From JAXHUH01 sp034211175 (GTDB taxonomy: Bacteria; Actinomycetota; Acidimicrobiia; Acidimicrobiales; CAIXPF01): 9,301 nucleotides of DNA. The notes below the pieces were generated by a model that had not been told where the DNA came from, did not search any database, and saw only the letters and a program-made list of their open reading frames with translations. Each line of letters opens with the position of its first letter. Positions within the stretch are counted from its first letter, which is position 1. The DNA lies in NCBI GenBank assembly GCA_034211175.1, contig JAXHUH010000226.1:1-9301 (forward strand), written 5' to 3'. Below, in pieces: positions 6,597-9,301 of the stretch. Both the position numbers and the translations under genes were made by a program.

Positions 6597-6615
6597 ATCG
6601 CGACGCGATGTCGCG
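6597..6615. repeat. Nested palindromes upstream of murA, possible operator
   Basis: ATCGCGACGCGAT (6597-6609) is a perfect 13-bp palindrome. It overlaps a second inverted repeat, CGCGAC (6599-6604) with GTCGCG (6610-6615). The pair ends 30 bp upstream of the candidate murA -10 box at 6646, so it would sit at or just above the -35 position. This suits a regulator site for murA. No protein is assigned. Confidence 0.35.
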
Positions 6616-6645
6616 CCACGCACCCGAACCACGTGGTTCCTCGGC

Positions 6646-6651
6646 TATGTT
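6646..6651 (+). promoter_or_regulatory. Candidate -10 box for murA (leaderless GTG start)
   Basis: TATGTT matches TAnnnT and is followed by 9 bases and GTG at 6661, where the MurA homology begins. Transcription starting 7-10 bases after the box would put the start codon at or almost at the 5' end. No Shine-Dalgarno sequence is present (GGCCGCCCG lies between). The -35 region (about 6623-6628) has no good TTGACA match. Confidence 0.5.
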
Positions 6652-6660
6652 GGCCGCCCG

Positions 6661-7941
6661 GTGAGCCGGCTGGTGATCAACGGCGGTCGCCCTCTTCACG
6701 GAGAGGTCGCGGCCAGCGGGAACAAGAACGCGGTGCTACCGATGATCGCCGCGACCCTCCTGACCGATCAGGAGGTCGTGCTCGAGAACGTGCCCCGCAT
6801 CCGCGACGTCGACACGATGCTCGAGATCGCCGCCCACCTGGGCGCCGACGTGTCGCGCGACGGTCACACCCTGCGGATCCGCACGGCCGAGGTCACGACG
6901 TCGGACATCCCGTGGGAGCTGTGCGAGAAGAACCGCACCAGCTTCCTGTTCGTCGCCCCCCTGCTGTACCGGACGGGGTGGGCCAAGGTCCACCAGCCCG
7001 GCGGCGACGTCATCGGCCGCCGGCGGCTCGACGCCCACTTCTACGGGCTCGAGAAGCTCGGCTGCGTCGTCGACGCCGACCAGTACGCCTTTGCCACCTC
7101 CGGCGGCATGAAGGGCTCGTTCCTGTTCTTCGACGAGGCCAGCGTCACCGCCACCGAGCACATCATGATGGCGGCGGCCGTCGCCGAGGGCGTCACCGAG
7201 ATCCGCAACGCGGCGAGTGAGCCCCACGTCGTCGACCTGGCCAACCTGCTGGTGGCGATGGGCGCCGACATCGAGGGCCTCGAGACCAACACCCTCACCA
7301 TCCGGGGCGTGCCCGCACTGTCGGGCACGACCCATCGGATCGAGGGCGACCACATCGAGGCGGGCAGCCTCCTCGCCGCGGCCGCGGCGACGGGCGGCGG
7401 CATCACCGTGACCGGCACGCGCCGCGGCCACTATTGGATGATCAACCGGGTGTTCGAGCGCTTCGGCGTCCACCTCGAGCTCGGCAACGACCACCTGACG
7501 CTGCCGCCCGGCCAGACACCGTCGGTGCGCACCGACGTCGGCGGCGCCATCCCCCGCATCGACGACGGCCCCTGGCCCCAGTTCCCGTCCGACCTGCTCA
7601 GCAGCATCCTGGTGCTGGCGACGCAGTCCGAGGGCACCGTGCTCATCTTCGAGAAGATGTTCGAGAGCCGGCTGTTCTTCGTCGACCCGCTGGCGCAGAT
7701 GGGCGCCAACATCATCGTGTGCGACCCCCACCGCGTCGTCGTGTCGGGCCGCACCCAGCTCTACGGCCAGACGGTGCGGAGCCCCGACATCCGCGCCGGC
7801 ATGGCGCTCATCACCGCGGCGCTGTGTGCGACGCGGCGGCCGAGCATCGTCCAGAACGCCGAGATCGTCGATCGCGGCTACGAGGACGTCGTCGGGAAGT
7901 TGCGGGCGCTGGGAGCCGACGTCGAGCGCGTCGACGACTGA
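6661..7941 (+). CDS. murA: UDP-N-acetylglucosamine 1-carboxyvinyltransferase (MurA), Asp-type
   Basis: This cytoplasmic enzyme transfers enolpyruvate from PEP to UDP-GlcNAc, the first committed step of peptidoglycan synthesis. It has 426 residues (E. coli 419). K22-N23 lie in SGNKNAVLP, R92 in NRTS, R121 in the active-site loop, D311 in FPSD, R378 in DIRAG and R405 in VDRGYEDVVGKLRALGA; all correspond to known substrate-binding or catalytic positions. The catalytic loop reads GGDVIGRRRLD, so D116 replaces the usual Cys (C115 in E. coli). Asp at this place occurs in Mycobacterium tuberculosis MurA and gives intrinsic fosfomycin resistance. The GTG start matches the usual MSRLVI-type beginning, and the in-frame ATG at 6532 precedes the promoter and adds non-homologous sequence. 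The middle part (KNRTSFLFVAPLL, LLSSILVLATQSEG) is divergent from housekeeping MurA, so a paralogue is possible. A lipoprotein gene follows after 40 bp. Confidence 0.93.
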   Translation: MSRLVINGGRPLHGEVAASGNKNAVLPMIAATLLTDQEVVLENVPRIRDVDTMLEIAAHLGADVSRDGHTLRIRTAEVTTSDIPWELCEKNRTSFLFVAPLLYRTGWAKVHQPGGDVIGRRRLDAHFYGLEKLGCVVDADQYAFATSGGMKGSFLFFDEASVTATEHIMMAAAVAEGVTEIRNAASEPHVVDLANLLVAMGADIEGLETNTLTIRGVPALSGTTHRIEGDHIEAGSLLAAAAATGGGITVTGTRRGHYWMINRVFERFGVHLELGNDHLTLPPGQTPSVRTDVGGAIPRIDDGPWPQFPSDLLSSILVLATQSEGTVLIFEKMFESRLFFVDPLAQMGANIIVCDPHRVVVSGRTQLYGQTVRSPDIRAGMALITAALCATRRPSIVQNAEIVDRGYEDVVGKLRALGADVERVDD

Positions 7942-7981
7942 GGACACAACGACCTTGCCGCCTGCGAACGCCCGGAGAACG

Positions 7982-8410
7982 ATGCGCCGACCGCTGCGCC
8001 ACGCCGCCCTGTCGACCTGCTTCCTCGCCGTCCTCGCGCTGAGCGCGTGCGGTGAGCTGAGCGACGAGGCGTCGGCACCGACCACCGCCGAGCCCGCCTC
8101 GCCGGCGGGTGAGATCGACGTGCAGCGATCGACCGTGCTCATCGACGATGTCGACATCGTGCTCGCACCACCGCCGGAGGAACCGACGCTGACCGTCAAG
8201 GGCCAGCTCCCGACGCCGTGCCACCGGCCGGCGTGGGACGTCGTCGACCACCTCGACGACGAGGTCGACGTCGACCTCTACACGCTCGTCGATGCGCACG
8301 CGCTGTGCACCCAGGTCGTCGAGCCGTTCGACGTCACGATCCCGCTGCGCTCGCGCGGCGCGCTCCACCGGGTGACGATCAACGGACGCGCGTACACCCC
8401 CGGGGACTGA
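7982..8410 (+). CDS. Small secreted lipoprotein of unknown function
   Basis: This encodes 142 residues. MRRPLRH begins a lipoprotein signal peptide with a hydrophobic core and the lipobox LSAC, making C23 the lipidated cysteine after signal peptidase II cleavage. A Ser/Thr/Ala/Pro/Glu-rich linker (about 24-45) follows, then a small beta-rich domain with the pattern LPTPCH (C80), a Val/Asp-alternating strand (DDEVDVDLYTL), ALCTQ (C109), EPFDVTIPL and a closing VTINGRAYTPG. C80 and C109 are the only cysteines after the lipobox and probably form a disulfide. I recall similar PxPCH...C...PF...NG domains in other secreted bacterial lipoproteins, but I cannot name a function. The ATG at 7982 has GGAG at 7974-7977, 4 bases upstream, and begins the signal peptide. 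The frame is open upstream inside murA, which is shadow. It is likely co-transcribed with murA (40-bp gap). Confidence 0.8.
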   Translation: MRRPLRHAALSTCFLAVLALSACGELSDEASAPTTAEPASPAGEIDVQRSTVLIDDVDIVLAPPPEEPTLTVKGQLPTPCHRPAWDVVDHLDDEVDVDLYTLVDAHALCTQVVEPFDVTIPLRSRGALHRVTINGRAYTPGD

Positions 8411-8446
8411 CGGGCACCCCCGGGGACCGACGGGCCGGTACGCGAC

Positions 8447-8480
8447 GAGGCCGCGAACCCGGCGGCGGGTCCGCGGCCTC
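8447..8480. terminator. Strong hairpin, probable bidirectional terminator
   Basis: GAGGCCGCG (8447-8455) pairs with CGCGGCCTC (8472-8480). Inside, after one A/C mismatch, ACCCG (8457-8461) pairs with CGGGT (8466-8470) around the loop GCGG. That makes 14 base pairs in a nearly perfect stem. It sits in the 91-bp gap between two convergent genes, the lipoprotein (ends 8410) and the pilin (ends 8502), so it can end both transcripts. There is no U-tract. Confidence 0.65.
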
Positions 8481-8501
8481 CGCTCGTCGTGGTGCGGTCG
8501 C

Positions 8502-8672
8502 TCAGAGGGCGTCGCTGATGGTCTGGAACGCCTCCTGGACCTGACCACCGAGCACGGCGACCACGGTCACGATCACGGCGGCGATCAGCGCGACCATCAT
8601 CCCGTACTCGACCGCGGTGGCACCGTCCTCGTCGGAGCGCAGGTCTGCCAGCTTGGCGAGAAGCTCGTTCAT
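8502..8672 (-). CDS. Flp/TadA-type (type IVb) prepilin, copy 1
   Basis: This 56-residue precursor is the major-pilin type of the tight-adherence (Tad) system. The amino leader is MNELLAKLADLRSDEDG (17 residues). Cleavage after that Gly by a TadV/CpaA-type prepilin peptidase would give a 39-residue pilin starting ATAVEYG, with Glu at +5 and Tyr at +6, the Flp signature. A hydrophobic helix (MMVALIAAVIVTVVAVLGG) and a short amphipathic tail (QVQEAFQTISDAL) follow. The start ATG at 8672 is set by AAGGAAG 9 bases upstream; the longer open frame to 8807 is untranslated leader. The second pilin gene lies upstream on the same strand. No Tad ATPase, platform or peptidase gene is in this window. Confidence 0.93.
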   Translation of the reverse strand: MNELLAKLADLRSDEDGATAVEYGMMVALIAAVIVTVVAVLGGQVQEAFQTISDAL

Positions 8673-8681
8673 GTCGGCGGA

Positions 8682-8688
8682 CTTCCTT
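8682..8688 (-). promoter_or_regulatory. Ribosome binding site of pilin copy 1
   Basis: Minus-strand AAGGAAG is followed by a 9-base spacer (TCCGCCGAC) and ATG. This fixes the short 56-residue product. The same motif and almost the same spacer precede copy 2. Confidence 0.75.
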
Positions 8689-8745
8689 GTTGTCGGCGGC
8701 TGCGTATCGGCGGCTGACGCCCCCGGGTCGGTGGCGTCGACCTGT

Positions 8746-8791
8746 CCATCGACCACGGGCGCCGACGGCTGGAGCCACACGATGGGCAAAT
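8746..8791 (-). promoter_or_regulatory. Upstream block of pilin copy 1 conserved with copy 2 (probable promoter region)
   Basis: Three short blocks, written here on the plus strand, recur collinearly upstream of both pilin genes. They are CCATCG (8746-8751), GCGCCGA (8759-8765) and GATGGGCAAA (8781-8790; copy 2 has GATCGGGCGAAA). Their distances to the start codon, 74, 87 and 116 bases, agree within 3 bases with copy 2. They lie between the upstream hairpin and the gene, where a promoter is expected, although I see no TAnnnT-type -10 box. Confidence 0.4.
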
Positions 8792-8846
8792 CCCCCAGCG
8801 ACGTCACCCCCGGCCACCGGCGGCGCCGGTGCCCCGACGCGGCGGA

Positions 8847-8873
8847 GCCGCAGGCCCGGGACGAGCCTGCGGC
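8847..8873 (-). terminator. Hairpin after pilin copy 2 (copy of the element at the right edge)
   Basis: GCCGCAGGC (8847-8855) and GCCTGCGGC (8865-8873) form a perfect 9-bp stem with a 9-nt loop. It lies 36 bp beyond the stop of the upstream pilin gene. It is nearly identical to the hairpin at 9271-9298, differing in the loop (CCGGGACGA against CCGGAGGA). A terminator for the upstream pilin message is the simplest reading, and copy 1 would then need its own promoter. Confidence 0.6.
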
Positions 8874-8908
8874 CCCACCGGCACGGGGGGGGTGTGCGGG
8901 GGATCTGC

Positions 8909-9082
8909 TCAGAGCGCGTCCGAGATGGTCTGGAACGCGGCCTGCACCTGGCCGCCGAGGACCGCGACGACGGTCACGATCACAGCGGCGATCAGCGCAA
9001 CCATCATTCCGTACTCAACCGCCGTCGCACCGTCTTCCTCGGTGCGCAGCGCGGTGTACAGCTTGATGAGAAGCTCGTTCAT
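8909..9082 (-). CDS. Flp/TadA-type (type IVb) prepilin, copy 2
   Basis: This 57-residue precursor has the leader MNELLIKLYTALRTEEDG (18 residues), one longer than copy 1 and different in its middle. The predicted mature pilin again starts ATAVEYG and has 39 residues. It is identical to copy 1 except for Ala in place of Glu in QVQ(A/E)AF. Of the 39 mature codons 15 differ between the copies, 14 of them synonymous, including a serine encoded AGC in one and TCG in the other. The ATG at 9082 follows GAAGGAAG by 10 bases; the extension of the frame to 9142 is leader. The protein would assemble into Tad-type pili or act as a minor or alternate pilin. Tad machinery genes are not in view. Confidence 0.93.
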   Translation of the reverse strand: MNELLIKLYTALRTEEDGATAVEYGMMVALIAAVIVTVVAVLGGQVQAAFQTISDAL

Positions 9083-9092
9083 GTTCGGCGGA

Positions 9093-9100
9093 CTTCCTTC
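9093..9100 (-). promoter_or_regulatory. Ribosome binding site of pilin copy 2
   Basis: Minus-strand GAAGGAAG is followed by a 10-base spacer (TCCGCCGAAC) and ATG. It shares AAGGAAGTCCGCCGA exactly with copy 1, apart from one extra A in the spacer just before the final C. Confidence 0.75.
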
Positions 9101-9138
9101 GTAGGCGGAACGTGCTCGGCGGTACTTCGTTCTGCGTT

Positions 9139-9146
9139 GCAATTGC
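9139..9146 (-). promoter_or_regulatory. AT-richer palindromic patch in the leader of pilin copy 2
   Basis: GCAATTGC is a perfect 8-bp palindrome in a local low-GC patch (about 9131-9151, with TTGCA-type steps repeated) within otherwise extremely GC-rich DNA. It lies about 57-64 bases upstream of the start and has no counterpart in copy 1. It could be a regulator site or part of a promoter specific to this copy, but no -10/-35 pair could be fitted with confidence. Confidence 0.25.
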
Positions 9147-9157
9147 TTGCACCAGGA

Positions 9158-9204
9158 CCATCGTCCGCCGTGCGCCGAACCTGCATGCGCCGATCGGGCG
9201 AAAG
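9158..9204 (-). promoter_or_regulatory. Upstream block of pilin copy 2 conserved with copy 1 (probable promoter region)
   Basis: On the plus strand it has CCATCG (9158-9163), GCGCCGA (9172-9178) and GATCGGGCGAAA (9192-9203), at 76, 90 and 119 bases from the start codon. These are the same order and nearly the same spacing as in copy 1. The sequence between the blocks has diverged, so the blocks look retained by function or are remnants of the duplication. Confidence 0.4.
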
Positions 9205-9270
9205 GTGACGCCCCGGTCCTGCCCTCTTCGCACGAGGACCCGCGCCCGGGACCGGGTCCGGACGCGGCGA

Positions 9271-9298
9271 GGCCGCAGGCCCGGAGGAGCCTGCGGCC
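9271..9298 (-). terminator. Hairpin at the right edge, probable end of a further upstream gene
   Basis: GGCCGCAGGC (9271-9280) and GCCTGCGGCC (9289-9298) form a perfect 10-bp stem with the loop CCGGAGGA. It repeats the 8847-8873 hairpin. By position in the repeat it should follow the stop codon of another minus-strand gene just outside the window, perhaps a third pilin. It lies 189 bp upstream of the copy 2 start. Confidence 0.55.
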
Positions 9299-9301
9299 GC
9301 G

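Noticed and set aside
6532..6660. A 43-codon amino-terminal extension of murA from an ATG at 6532
   Set aside because: The MurA homology begins exactly at GTG 6661, and the extension lies upstream of the likely promoter box and contains palindromic control sequence.
6454..6699. An 82-codon amino-terminal extension of the PLP enzyme
   Set aside because: It reads back through the divergent control region into the murA start and has no family similarity; ATG 6453 fits the usual start of the family.
8673..8807. A 45-residue upstream extension of pilin copy 1
   Set aside because: The strong ribosome site at 8682-8688 and the shared MNELL start with copy 2 show the real start at 8672.
8885..8902. 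A tract of eight G followed by five bases and five more G; considered as a phase-variable repeat or a G-quadruplex
   Set aside because: It lies outside coding sequence just after the pilin copy 2 stop, so slippage would not switch a frame, and four close G-runs are not available without long loops. A tract length difference between strains would reopen it.
1..9301. Searched for CRISPR arrays, tRNA or rRNA genes, insertion sequences and phage genes
   Set aside because: No regular short repeats with spacers, no cloverleaf with a GTTCRANYC arm, no transposase or integrase motif was seen; base composition and codon use are even across the window, which argues against recent transfer.

Overview
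The window is very GC-rich DNA with almost exclusively G/C third codon positions and almost no non-coding space. An actinobacterium fits best: there is a YibE/F protein with the His-Ser-His-Ser-His-Gly amino end often seen in that phylum, an Asp-type MurA, Flp pilins, and several genes whose start codon lies 6-9 bases after a TAnnnT-like -10 box, as expected of leaderless transcripts. Acidimicrobiia is a plausible class, but that is inference and no marker gene settles it.

Left part (1-3300): the carboxyl end of an unidentified protein (+), then a YibE/F-family membrane protein (+, 399-1601). Convergent to it is a two-gene unit on the minus strand: a small helical protein with a W-x-G turn (2134-2514) that overlaps, by a GTGA junction, a second small helical protein (1652-2137). 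Divergent from that unit is a DNA-3-methyladenine glycosylase I gene (tag, 2643-3287), ending in a hairpin that straddles its stop codon.

Middle (3300-6660): a long exported protein with a carboxyl-terminal membrane anchor and the duplicated layout of the cellulose-synthase subunit BcsB, but no bcsA beside it (+, 3369-5483). It overlaps tail-to-tail by 38 bp with a fold-type III PLP enzyme of the D-threonine aldolase / D-serine dehydratase family (-, 5446-6453). A divergent control region of about 207 bp holds palindromes and the promoters of that enzyme and of murA.

Right part (6661-9301): murA (+), with Asp in place of the catalytic Cys, then a small lipoprotein (+, 7982-8410). A strong hairpin separates these from two tandem minus-strand Flp pilin genes (8502-8672 and 8909-9082). 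The predicted mature pilins differ at 1 of 39 residues, although 15 of the 39 codons differ. The unit of hairpin, conserved upstream block and pilin gene is repeated at a spacing of about 0.41-0.42 kb, and a further copy of the hairpin at the right edge suggests that more units lie beyond.

The genes share a theme of the cell envelope (MurA, lipoprotein, pilins, anchored BcsB-like protein, YibE/F, possible WXG-type proteins), but no single pathway is complete here. The parts most likely to hold something undescribed are the paired helical proteins, the orphan BcsB-like protein and the Flp repeat array.
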